From assembly GCA_934149275.1 (NCBI GenBank), contig CAKPEG010000003.1, positions 92,093-156,092 on the forward strand: 64,000 bases of DNA. The letters run 5' to 3'. Below are positions 34,953 through 41,352 of this stretch, one piece after another (position 1 is the stretch's first letter; every line of letters begins with the position of its first letter). The notes under the pieces were generated by a model. That model ran no database searches and was not told the origin of the DNA. It was given only the letters and a program-made list of their open reading frames with translations. The translations under genes were made by a program, and so were the position numbers. This stretch comes from an uncultured Clostridia bacterium (GTDB lineage: Bacteria; Bacillota; Clostridia; TANB77; CAG-508).

Positions 34953-35010
34953 TGTCTTAAGATTTCACATTCTATACTTAAAAAACATATTTTATATTAG
35001 GTGATAGAAT

Positions 35011-35592
35011 ATGTTTACAGATGCATTAAAAAATAAAAAAGCAAGTAGTAGTAGAGCAGTAATATTGCACTTGGACGGAGATAGAAAATATTCAAAACGA
35101 GCTATAAACTATTATAATAGTCTTAATCTAAAATCAATTGTAGAAAATATTTCAGAAAGAAATCAACCAAATGAAGTTATATATATGTTGGAAAAATATA
35201 GACCTGATATTTTAGTCGCTACGGGACATGACCTCATGCTAAAAAAGGGACAAGATTTGTATAAATTAGATAATTATAAAAACTCAAGATATTTTGTGCA
35301 AACAGTAAAAAATGCACGCATGTGGGAAAAATCCGAGGAAAAATTAATAATAATAGCCGGAGCATGTGAAAGTTTTTATGAAGCAATAATGTTAGAAGGA
35401 GCAAATTTTGCATCATCACCTGCAAGAATTATGGTAGAATATAGAGATCCATTAATAATTGCAAGCAAAATAGCCTATACAGATTCGAGCAAATATGTAA
35501 GAATGAAAGACCTATTACCATACCTAAAAAGCAATTACAACGGAATAGGCGGAACAAAAGCAAGAGGAAAGAAAAATTCATTGTCAAAATGA
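35011..35592 (+). CDS. yabG: Sporulation-specific protease YabG, short form without N-terminal domain
   Basis: YabG is the mother-cell cysteine protease that trims coat and cortex proteins (SpoIVA, SafA and others). This copy has 193 residues against about 290 in Bacillus. The YabG core is clear: AVILHLDGDRKYSKRAINYY, YRPDILVATGHDLM, IIIAGACESFYEAIMLEGAN (conserved Cys), FASSPARIMVEY and GIGGTKARG. The usual first 90-100 residues (the SH3-like GD-V-RKSY region) are missing. The frame has a stop upstream and a good site (TTAGGTGATAGAAT), so the short form looks real. Next comes veg, as in Bacillus (yabG-veg). Confidence 0.93.
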   Translation: MFTDALKNKKASSSRAVILHLDGDRKYSKRAINYYNSLNLKSIVENISERNQPNEVIYMLEKYRPDILVATGHDLMLKKGQDLYKLDNYKNSRYFVQTVKNARMWEKSEEKLIIIAGACESFYEAIMLEGANFASSPARIMVEYRDPLIIASKIAYTDSSKYVRMKDLLPYLKSNYNGIGGTKARGKKNSLSK

Positions 35593-35713
35593 CAAAAAGT
35601 GAAAATGTTACAATTTTGTAATACAAATGTAAAATAAAAGAAAAGAAGCAAGCTAAATCCATGAAAGCGTTGAAATTAAGCTAAAAAATAGCCACCGACC
35701 ATTTGCTACATTT

Positions 35714-35742
35714 TTGACAAAAAACGACCAGGGTGATATACT
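35714..35742 (+). promoter_or_regulatory. Strong sigma-A promoter of veg
   Basis: Consensus TTGACA at 35714-35719, a 17-base spacer and TATACT at 35737-35742. The veg promoter of Bacillus subtilis is also a near-consensus, very strong one. Confidence 0.8.
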
Positions 35743-35772
35743 GAGCCTATCAAAAATGAAGTAGGTGATGAA

Positions 35773-36075
35773 ATGATTTACAAATCAGATATTAATAGTT
35801 TAAAGAAGGATATGGAAGAGCAAATTGGTCACAAAATAATAGTAAAAGAGTCACCAGGCAAAAGAAGTAAACCATTAGAAAAAGCAGCTATTATTGAGCA
35901 AGTGTATCCAACTTACTTTAGAGTAAAGTTTGAAGAAAACGAAAGAAGAAGTTCTTATAATTATACAGACATATTTACAAAAGCAGTAGAAGTTCAAATA
36001 TATGATGGAGAACAATTTAAAGCATTAGAACCACCAGCAATAATTTCAAAGAAGAATAGGGAAGAATTTGCATAA
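35773..36075 (+). CDS. veg: Veg family protein
   Basis: 100 residues with the Veg layout: an N-terminal helix (SDINSLKKDMEEQIGHKI), then KESPGKRSKPLEKAAIIEQV and YPTYFRVKFEENERRSSYNY. Veg is an abundant small SH3-like protein; in Bacillus subtilis it stimulates biofilm gene expression. It follows yabG, the conserved order, and has a consensus promoter. A slightly extended, charged C-terminus (AIISKKNREEFA) is not unusual. AGGTGATGAA precedes the ATG. Confidence 0.93.
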   Translation: MIYKSDINSLKKDMEEQIGHKIIVKESPGKRSKPLEKAAIIEQVYPTYFRVKFEENERRSSYNYTDIFTKAVEVQIYDGEQFKALEPPAIISKKNREEFA

Positions 36076-36119
36076 TATATAGATAGGCTCCTAGGAAATT
36101 CTTTTTAATTTTTATTTTT

Positions 36120-36155
36120 TCAAAAAATTCCTTGAAAGAGGAATTTTTTTTTTGC
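36120..36155 (+). terminator. Rho-independent terminator after veg
   Basis: AAAAAATTCCTT, loop GAAAG, AGGAATTTTTTTTTT. Confidence 0.75.
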
Positions 36156-36195
36156 CTCTTAATATATATTAGTAATAATATAAAGGAGGTTAAGG

Positions 36196-37680
36196 ATGGA
36201 ATTACAAATTCAGAGAGAAAAAATAAATATAAAAAAGAAAATAGGAGAGAAGAATAAAACAATCATAATTGAAAAAGATGTTATTCTCCCAGATAGTAAA
36301 CCAGACATAATAAAAATACAAAGTCAAAGCAGTAATATATATATGAATAAAAAAGAGAAAATGGAAGGTAAACTAAAAGTTGATGGAGGAATAGTAACAA
36401 GAATAACATATTTAACAGGCGAAGGAAAAAGCAGAGTCTTAAAAATTGAAGAAGCTTTTAATGAAGTGCTAGAAATAGAGGGACTAACTACAGAAAGCTA
36501 TATAAATGATAGCGCAAGTGTTAGAACAACAAGCGTGAGCATATTAAATGAAAGAAAAATACATTATAAAGCAGAAATAAACTACAGAGCAGAGGCATCT
36601 AAAAAAGAAGAAACAGAATTTATATATGAAATAAATAAAGTACACAACCTACAAACATTAACACAAAAACAAACAATAGACACTTTTATAGGACATGGAG
36701 AATCTAAAATTGGCTTAAAAGAAAAAATTGAAACTGAGAACTTACAGGAAACTATAGAAGTAGTGCAAATAACACATAGAATAAGAAATGTAGAAAAGAA
36801 AATTAGTTATAATAAAGTATTAATAAAAGCAGATTGCGAGTTAAAATGTTTATATCAAACAGAAAATGGACATATTTATCTTGCCAAAAAAGAAGTTCCA
36901 ATAATGGGATTTTTAGATATAGAAAATGTTGAAGAAACTAATGAAGTTACAACATCATTTAGTATAAAGAATATAAATATAAACAATATTGATAACGACA
37001 TAAAACCAGGAATAAATGTTGAAATGGAGTTAAATCTAACAGGAGATGCATATCAAGCAAAAGAAGTAAATATATTAACAGATTTATATGATTTAAATTA
37101 TAAAACAGAATTCACAAAAAGAAAGTTACAAATTGAAAACTGCAATAGCACTCCAATGCAAACAGCAACAATAAATCAAAAAACTATAATAGAAGAAATA
37201 AATCAAATATACAATGCAGAATATCAAATTGTAAATATGTCAAGAAATGAACAATCATTAGAACTTGAAATACGAGCAGCTTATATGTATAGCTCATTTG
37301 AAAATCAGTCTTTAAATAGAAAAGAAGAAACATTTAAAAATACAATTCAATTAGAAAAAAATGTTTCAGAACTAAACGTTCAAATATCAAGTAACACCGC
37401 AACAATTATGCCAGACTCAAGTATTAATAGCCAATTAGAGATTCAGATCTTTAGCAGTGAAACAAACCAATTAGAATTAATAAATGAAATAAAATTAAAT
37501 GATGAAGAAAATGACGAAGGCTACAGCATGGTAATTTATTTTGTAAAACCAGGAGATTCATTATGGAAAATAGCGAAAAGATTCAAAAGTACAATAAAAG
37601 AAATTGCAACATTAAATGAAATAGCAAACGAAGATAAAATAAACATTGGCGACAAACTATATATTCCAAGAGCGATATAA
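36196..37680 (+). CDS. sipL: SipL-like spore coat/cortex morphogenesis protein (DUF3794 + LysM)
   Basis: 494 residues with repeated DUF3794 domains (DVILPDSKPDIIKIQSQSSN at the first; later GHGESKIGLKEKIETENLQE, then IMPDSSINSQLEIQ) and a C-terminal LysM (MVIYFVKPGDSLWKIAKRFK ... NIGDKLYIPRAI). This is the composition of clostridial SipL, the functional counterpart of Bacillus SpoVID, whose LysM binds SpoIVA and holds the coat on the forespore. Its position near yabG and veg matches clostridial genomes. It overlaps the next gene (yunB) by one base (TAATG). AAAGGAGG precedes the ATG. Confidence 0.9.
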   Translation: MELQIQREKINIKKKIGEKNKTIIIEKDVILPDSKPDIIKIQSQSSNIYMNKKEKMEGKLKVDGGIVTRITYLTGEGKSRVLKIEEAFNEVLEIEGLTTESYINDSASVRTTSVSILNERKIHYKAEINYRAEASKKEETEFIYEINKVHNLQTLTQKQTIDTFIGHGESKIGLKEKIETENLQETIEVVQITHRIRNVEKKISYNKVLIKADCELKCLYQTENGHIYLAKKEVPIMGFLDIENVEETNEVTTSFSIKNININNIDNDIKPGINVEMELNLTGDAYQAKEVNILTDLYDLNYKTEFTKRKLQIENCNSTPMQTATINQKTIIEEINQIYNAEYQIVNMSRNEQSLELEIRAAYMYSSFENQSLNRKEETFKNTIQLEKNVSELNVQISSNTATIMPDSSINSQLEIQIFSSETNQLELINEIKLNDEENDEGYSMVIYFVKPGDSLWKIAKRFKSTIKEIATLNEIANEDKINIGDKLYIPRAI

Positions 37681-38354
37681 TGGAAAAAATATATTCGCGA
37701 AAAAGATTCAAAAGAATAAATAAGAAATATAAATTCATAATACTAATAATAGTTATTACATTACTTATAGCATATTTATTAAACGAAGTTATATATCCAC
37801 TGTTTTCGAAAAAATGTGTGTATAAAGCCAAAGTAATTGTAACACAAGTAAGCAATGAAGAAACTGAAAAAATAATGCAAAACTATACATATAAAGATTT
37901 AGTTCATATAGAAGAAGATTCAGAAGGGAATGTAACTTTTTTAGAATCAAACGTAGTTTTAATAAATCAGATAAAAGCAAATATAGTAAATAATATACAA
38001 AAAAGATTTACAGAAGAAAAAGATACTAATATAGAAATTAGGTTAGGAGCTCTAACAGGTAGCAGACTAGTATCAAACGTAGGACCAAAAATAAAAATAA
38101 AAGTAATCCCATCAGGAACAATAACTAGTACACTCGAAACAGAGTTTTATTCGGTAGGAGTAAACCAATCATTGCACAGAATATACTTGAATATTGATTG
38201 CACCGCAAGTATATTATCTCCATTTGAAACAGTTTCACAAAGTATAAATAATAAAATACTTTTATCAGAATCAGTAATTGTAGGAAACACACCAGACAAT
38301 TACTACAAAATAGACACAATGACACCCTCAGACCAACTAAACCTATTGCCATAA
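37680..38354 (+). CDS. yunB: Sporulation protein YunB
   Basis: 224 residues. One N-terminal membrane helix (about 17-37) and then an extracytoplasmic domain with the YunB signature: IEIRLGALTGSRLVSNVGPK, IKVIPSGTITSTLETEFYSV, GVNQSLHRIYLNI and SESVIVGNTPDNYYKID. YunB is a sigma-E-controlled mother-cell protein needed for efficient sporulation; its biochemical role is unknown. The start overlaps the sipL stop, so the two are coupled, which supports a shared sporulation transcript. Confidence 0.93.
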   Translation: MEKIYSRKRFKRINKKYKFIILIIVITLLIAYLLNEVIYPLFSKKCVYKAKVIVTQVSNEETEKIMQNYTYKDLVHIEEDSEGNVTFLESNVVLINQIKANIVNNIQKRFTEEKDTNIEIRLGALTGSRLVSNVGPKIKIKVIPSGTITSTLETEFYSVGVNQSLHRIYLNIDCTASILSPFETVSQSINNKILLSESVIVGNTPDNYYKIDTMTPSDQLNLLP

Positions 38355-38438
38355 GATTAAAAGTAAAACTTTAAATTATCCAAAATGAAAAAAATTAAAA
38401 AAAAATTGCTTTTTTTTGCACAAATTACAAAGAAACAG

Positions 38439-38467
38439 TTGACTTTTTGAAATATCTGTATTAAAAT
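38439..38467 (+). promoter_or_regulatory. Sigma-A promoter of rplM-rpsI
   Basis: TTGACT at 38439-38444, a 17-base spacer and TAAAAT at 38462-38467. It is followed by a 100-base leader. Confidence 0.65.
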
Positions 38468-38474
38468 ATTAACG

Positions 38475-38573
38475 CATTGTATGTAAATATAAATTTGCTA
38501 AATACTTCTCCCCGGTGGTATCTAGTAGATTTTATATAATAAATAAAAAATTGAATGGAGGGTAATTATTACC
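38475..38573 (+). promoter_or_regulatory. Possible L13-type autoregulatory leader
   Basis: The 100-base untranslated region before rplM contains CTCCCCGGTGGTATC and ends in a GGTAATTATTACC palindrome just before the ATG. Firmicute rplM genes often carry an L13 leader RNA in this place. I cannot fold it reliably by eye, so this rests mainly on position. Confidence 0.3.
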
Positions 38574-39011
38574 ATGAATAATACAACATATAGCGCAAAG
38601 AAAAGCGAAATCGAAAGCAAATGGTATGTTATTGATGCTCAAGGAAAACCATTAGGAAGAGTTGCAACAGAAGCAGCAAAATTATTAAGAGGAAAACACA
38701 AACCAACATACACACCAACAATTGATACAGGTGATCACGTAATCGTTATAAACTGTAAAGATGCAGTTTTAACAGGAAAAAAATTAGATCAAAAAATGTA
38801 CAGACATCATTCAGGATACATTGGAGGAATGAAAGAAACATCAGCTAGAGTTATGATGGAAACAACTCCAGAAAAAGCAATGATGTTAGCAATCAAAGGA
38901 ATGCTTCCACATACAAAATTAGGAAGACAAATGATCAAAAAATTAAGAGTATATGCTGGTAGCGAACACGAAAATATAGCTCAAAAACCAGAAGTATGGG
39001 AGGTAAAATAA
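38574..39011 (+). CDS. rplM: 50S ribosomal protein L13
   Basis: 145 residues, standard length. Signature blocks: KWYVIDAQGKPLGRVATEAA, LLRGKHKPTYTPTIDTGDHV, NCKDAVLTGKKLDQKMYRHH and MLPHTKLGRQMIKKLRVYAG. It binds 23S rRNA early in 50S assembly. The stop overlaps the rpsI start (TAATG), the usual coupled pair. TGGAGGG precedes the ATG by 11 bases, somewhat far, with a small palindrome between them. Confidence 0.98.
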   Translation: MNNTTYSAKKSEIESKWYVIDAQGKPLGRVATEAAKLLRGKHKPTYTPTIDTGDHVIVINCKDAVLTGKKLDQKMYRHHSGYIGGMKETSARVMMETTPEKAMMLAIKGMLPHTKLGRQMIKKLRVYAGSEHENIAQKPEVWEVK

Positions 39012-39415
39012 TGGCTAAGAAATCTGAAAAAATAGTTTTCTGCGGAACAGGTAGAAGAAAAAAATCAATAGCTAGAGTTAGATTAGCTGAAGGTAAAGGT
39101 GAAATCATAGTTAATGGAAAACCTTTAGATGAATATTTTGGAACAGAGATATTAAAAGTTATAGTTAAACAACCTTTATCAGTTACAAACACAACTGATA
39201 AATATGATATAATTTGTAAAGTAGAAGGTGGAGGATATACAGGTCAAGCTGGTGCAATCAGACATGGTATATCAAGAGCTTTATTAGAAGCTAACAGTGA
39301 ATATAGAGCAATCTTAAAATCAAATGGATTCCTAACAAGAGATCCACGTATGAAAGAAAGAAAGAAATATGGACTTAAAAAGGCAAGAAAAGCTCCACAA
39401 TTCTCAAAGAGATAA
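39011..39415 (+). CDS. rpsI: 30S ribosomal protein S9
   Basis: 134 residues from the ATG at 39011, which overlaps the rplM stop and follows GGGAGG; the frame opens five codons earlier but that ATG has no site. Blocks typical of S9: GTGRRKKSIARVRLAEGKGE, QAGAIRHGISRALLEA, and the C-terminal LTRDPRMKERKKYGLKKARK ending FSKR, whose tail contacts P-site tRNA. Confidence 0.98.
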   Translation: MAKKSEKIVFCGTGRRKKSIARVRLAEGKGEIIVNGKPLDEYFGTEILKVIVKQPLSVTNTTDKYDIICKVEGGGYTGQAGAIRHGISRALLEANSEYRAILKSNGFLTRDPRMKERKKYGLKKARKAPQFSKR

Positions 39416-39424
39416 TTTTCAAAA

Positions 39425-39460
39425 AACAAACCTCGGTAATATTTTTACCGAGGTTTTTGA
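39425..39460 (+). terminator. Rho-independent terminator after rpsI
   Basis: AAACCTCGGTAA, 5-base loop, TTACCGAGGTTTTT: a 12-bp stem with a T run. Confidence 0.93.
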
Positions 39461-39491
39461 ATTTATTAAGAAACAAATTTTATCTTTTTGA

Positions 39492-39521
39492 TTGACTTTT
39501 TATCTTTAAATAGATTATAAT
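39492..39521 (+). promoter_or_regulatory. Promoter of the putative antitoxin RNA
   Basis: TTGACT at 39492-39497 and TATAAT at 39516-39521 with an 18-base spacer. It points toward the small minus-strand gene and its bidirectional terminator. Confidence 0.6.
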
Positions 39522-39527
39522 AAATAT

Positions 39528-39625
39528 AGGAAATGACAAATCCACAAACGTGGTTTTGCCGAATTAAGTTTGAAAAAACTCACACCTAACTCGCCAAAAG
39601 TTACAGATGTGAGCTTTTTTTATTT
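39528..39625 (+). ncRNA. Putative type I antitoxin RNA, about 100 nt
   Basis: Predicted from the promoter at 39492-39521 to the terminator at 39573-39621. It overlaps the 3' end of the toxin message on the opposite strand. Its 5' part (ATAGGAAATGACAAATCC, then GTGGTTTTGCC) closely matches the 5' part of the toxin message read on the other strand. Confidence 0.5.
39573..39621. terminator. Bidirectional terminator shared by toxin mRNA and antisense RNA
   Basis: AAAAAACTCACAC and GTGAGCTTTTTTT arms surround AACTCGCC..GTTAC; the A and T runs on the two sides allow termination on either strand. It lies immediately after the toxin stop. Confidence 0.8.
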
Positions 39626-39739
39626 ATGTAGTTGCTTATCAACCCAGTTCTTATACAGAACTGCTGTCAAGGCAACGTTTAATGTTAAAGATAACATTAG
39701 GGATAATATTAAAAATAGTATCACTTTAATCATAAACAT
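39620..39739 (-). CDS. Small hydrophobic peptide, probable type I (Fst/TxpA-like) toxin
   Basis: 39 residues on the minus strand. After MFMIK comes a hydrophobic helix (VILFLILSLMLSLTLNVALT), then the charged tail VLYKNWVDKQLHK. This is the composition of membrane-active type I toxins (Fst, TxpA, BsrG). GGAG lies 8 bases before the ATG at 39739; a second ATG at 39733 could use AGGTGG. In the leader, CCACCT (39777-39772) can pair with AGGTGG (39747-39742) and hide the ribosome site, while GTGG-TTTTG-CCAC offers a competing hairpin. A converging antisense promoter and shared terminator complete the module. Toxicity is inferred from layout, not shown. Confidence 0.7.
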   Translation of the reverse strand: MFMIKVILFLILSLMLSLTLNVALTAVLYKNWVDKQLHK

Positions 39740-39816
39740 CACCACCTCTCCTACGATATTTCGTAAAATTTAGGTGGCAAAACCACATCTGTTTCTCATC
39801 ATTTCCTATGCTAACT

Positions 39817-39845
39817 ATTTTACAATATTATTTAAAAACTGTCTA
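39817..39845 (-). promoter_or_regulatory. Promoter of the putative toxin mRNA
   Basis: On the minus strand: TAGACA at 39845-39840, a 17-base spacer and TAAAAT at 39822-39817. The start would be near 39810. Confidence 0.6.
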
Positions 39846-39885
39846 GAAAAATCTTCAAAAAAATCTATAAAATAACGTCAAAGCC

Positions 39886-39914
39886 TTGACATGTCAAAAA
39901 AATCGTGGTAATAT
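39886..39914 (+). promoter_or_regulatory. Sigma-A promoter of infC-rpmI-rplT
   Basis: Consensus TTGACA at 39886-39891, a 17-base spacer and TAATAT at 39909-39914. Confidence 0.75.
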
Positions 39915-39920
39915 ATTACT

Positions 39921-40045
39921 GTTCTAAAGAAGAAGTCAATTCTCACCTTAGCCAATTAAGGCAACAGGTTAAAAAATAATATAATATAAAAATGTTATTT
40001 TTGCGAATGAATTGACTTGTTTTACAACAAGTCATTTTTTATGTT
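39921..40045 (+). promoter_or_regulatory. L20-type leader with terminator upstream of infC
   Basis: The leader of the infC-rpmI-rplT operon. TCAATTC (about 39937) can pair with GAATTGA (about 40007), enclosing smaller hairpins. A classical terminator, GACTTGT / ACAAGTC with ATTTTTT, follows at 40014-40041. This matches the known Firmicute L20 leader, where ribosomal protein L20 binds and promotes termination. It is assigned by context and by the terminator; I cannot score the structure. Confidence 0.6.
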
Positions 40046-40086
40046 CGATAGAAAATGAAATTATAAAAAATCGGAGGTGTTTTACT

Positions 40087-40593
40087 ATAAAACAAGAATT
40101 ACCTATTAATAGGCAGATAAGATTTAGCTTTGTTAATGTAATTAGCGAAACTGGAGAAAAATTAGGAAAGCTAAGTTTAGAAGAAGCTATGGATATAGCA
40201 GAGGAAAAGAATTTAGATTTAGTACTAGTTTCACCAAATCCAGAAATGCCAGTAGCTAAAATAATGAATTATGGAAAATACAAATTTGAGCAAGCTAAAA
40301 GAGAAAAAGAATCTAGAAAAAATCAAAAAGCAGTTGAAACAAAAGAAATAAGAGTTACTCCCAACATAGGAGATCACGATTTTTCTTTCAAATGCAAAAA
40401 TGCAAGAGGATTTTTAGAATCAGGAAACAAGGTAAAATTCACAGTACGATTTAGAGGAAGAGAACTTAACAATGTGAAATTAGGAGAAGAAGTTCTTAAT
40501 AAATTTGCAGAAGAATTATCTGAAATTTCAAACATTGAAAAGAAACCTCATTTAGAAGGAAAAAGTATGTTTTTAATACTAGCTAAGAAATAG
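40087..40593 (+). CDS. infC: Translation initiation factor IF-3, AUA start
   Basis: IF-3 prevents premature 70S formation and checks the start codon and initiator tRNA. 168 residues. Blocks: LPINRQIRFSFVNVISETGE (N-domain), DLVLVSPNPEMPVAKIMNYG and KYKFEQAKREKESRKNQ (linker), TKEIRVTPNIGDHDFSFKCK and VKFTVRFRGRELNN (C-domain). The open frame begins upstream at an ATG (40012), but that region is the leader terminator. GGAGGTG at 40073-40079 points to ATA at 40087 with 7-base spacing, and this gives exactly the family's N-terminus. infC genes typically use rare start codons (AUU, AUC, AUA), so that IF-3 limits its own translation. Confidence 0.95.
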   Translation: MKQELPINRQIRFSFVNVISETGEKLGKLSLEEAMDIAEEKNLDLVLVSPNPEMPVAKIMNYGKYKFEQAKREKESRKNQKAVETKEIRVTPNIGDHDFSFKCKNARGFLESGNKVKFTVRFRGRELNNVKLGEEVLNKFAEELSEISNIEKKPHLEGKSMFLILAKK

Positions 40594-40610
40594 AAAGGAG
40601 AAAATTTATT

Positions 40611-40814
40611 ATGCCAAAGTTAAAAACAAATAAAGCAGCAGCTAAAAGATATGGATTTACAGCAACAGGAAAAGTAAAAAGAACAAAAGCTAATAGAAGA
40701 CACTTATTAGCAAACAAAACAAAGAGAACAAAACACACAGCAAGAGTACAAGACGGAATTATGGATAAAACATGTTTATCACATGTAAAGAAATTATTAC
40801 CATATGGTGATTAA
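40611..40814 (+). CDS. rpmI: 50S ribosomal protein L35
   Basis: 67 residues. MPKLKTNKAAAKRYGFTATG, KVKRTKANRRHLLANKTKRT and the C-terminal VKKLLPYGD are characteristic. It lies between infC and rplT as in nearly all bacteria. AGAAAGGAG precedes the ATG. Confidence 0.98.
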   Translation: MPKLKTNKAAAKRYGFTATGKVKRTKANRRHLLANKTKRTKHTARVQDGIMDKTCLSHVKKLLPYGD

Positions 40815-40850
40815 TATTTAGAAGTTTTGAAAAAAGGAGTGAATAAATAA

Positions 40851-41201
40851 ATGGCAAGAGTAAAAACAGCAAGAACAACAAGAGCTAGACATAAAAAAGT
40901 TTTAAAAAGAGCAAAAGGATATTATGGAGCAAAACATTATAGATTCAGAATGGCAAACCAAGCTGTTATGAAATCTGGAATGTATGCATATGTTGGAAGA
41001 AAAGATAAGAAAAGTGATTTCAGAAAATTATGGATAATCAGAATCAATGCAGCAGCTAGAATGAACGGATTAACATATAGCCAATTAATATCTGGATTAA
41101 AAAAAGCTAATGTAGCAATAAACAGAAAAATGTTAGCTGAACTTGCAGTTTCAGATAGCAAAGCATTTAGCGAAATAGCTGAAATAGCAAAAAAAGCGTA
41201 A
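40851..41201 (+). CDS. rplT: 50S ribosomal protein L20
   Basis: 116 residues. MARVKTARTTRARHKKVLKR, AKGYYGAKHYRFRMANQAVM, RKLWIIRINAAARMNGLTYS and NRKMLAELAVSDSKAF identify L20. It is needed for early 50S assembly and is the known repressor of its own operon in Firmicutes through the leader upstream of infC. AAAGGAGTG lies 9 bases before the ATG. Confidence 0.98.
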   Translation: MARVKTARTTRARHKKVLKRAKGYYGAKHYRFRMANQAVMKSGMYAYVGRKDKKSDFRKLWIIRINAAARMNGLTYSQLISGLKKANVAINRKMLAELAVSDSKAFSEIAEIAKKA

Positions 41202-41210
41202 GAATATGAA

Positions 41211-41241
41211 AAAAGATGCACCTTAGGGTGTATTTTTTTTA
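41211..41241 (+). terminator. Rho-independent terminator after rplT
   Basis: AAAAAGATGCACC, loop TTA, GGGTGTATTTTTTTT. Confidence 0.88.
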
Positions 41242-41252
41242 CTTTAAAAATA

Positions 41253-41281
41253 TTGAAAAACAGTCAAACGTGGTATATAAT
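41253..41281 (+). promoter_or_regulatory. Sigma-A promoter of leuS
   Basis: TTGAAA at 41253-41258, a 17-base spacer and TATAAT at 41276-41281. The 65-base leader has a possible GTGATA/TATCAC hairpin but is too short for a T-box. Confidence 0.7.
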
Positions 41282-41352
41282 ATACACCAACGTGATAAAG
41301 CACGAATCTTATATCACACGTAAGAGTGGTAAGCAAAAAAGGAGGAAAAAAC

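Larger units (their letters stand above)
39550..39786. repeat. Inverted repeat flanking the toxin gene
   Basis: GTGGTTTTGCC at 39550-39560 and its complement GGCAAAACCAC at 39776-39786. Each is preceded, on its own strand, by ATAGGAAATGA, so both convergent RNAs begin alike. Confidence 0.7.

Noticed and set aside
39570..39773. Plus-strand open frame of 67 codons in the toxin-antitoxin region
   Set aside because: No ribosome site, and it runs through the bidirectional terminator; the minus-strand 39-codon frame has all the signals.
40012..40086. Upstream extension of infC from ATG at 40012
   Set aside because: This segment is the terminator hairpin of the operon leader and encodes nothing like IF-3; the ribosome site points to 40087.
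41282..41352. Possible T-box leader for leuS (and likewise for aspS at 5257-5293)
   Set aside because: Both leaders are under 75 bases, have no antiterminator consensus and no terminator.
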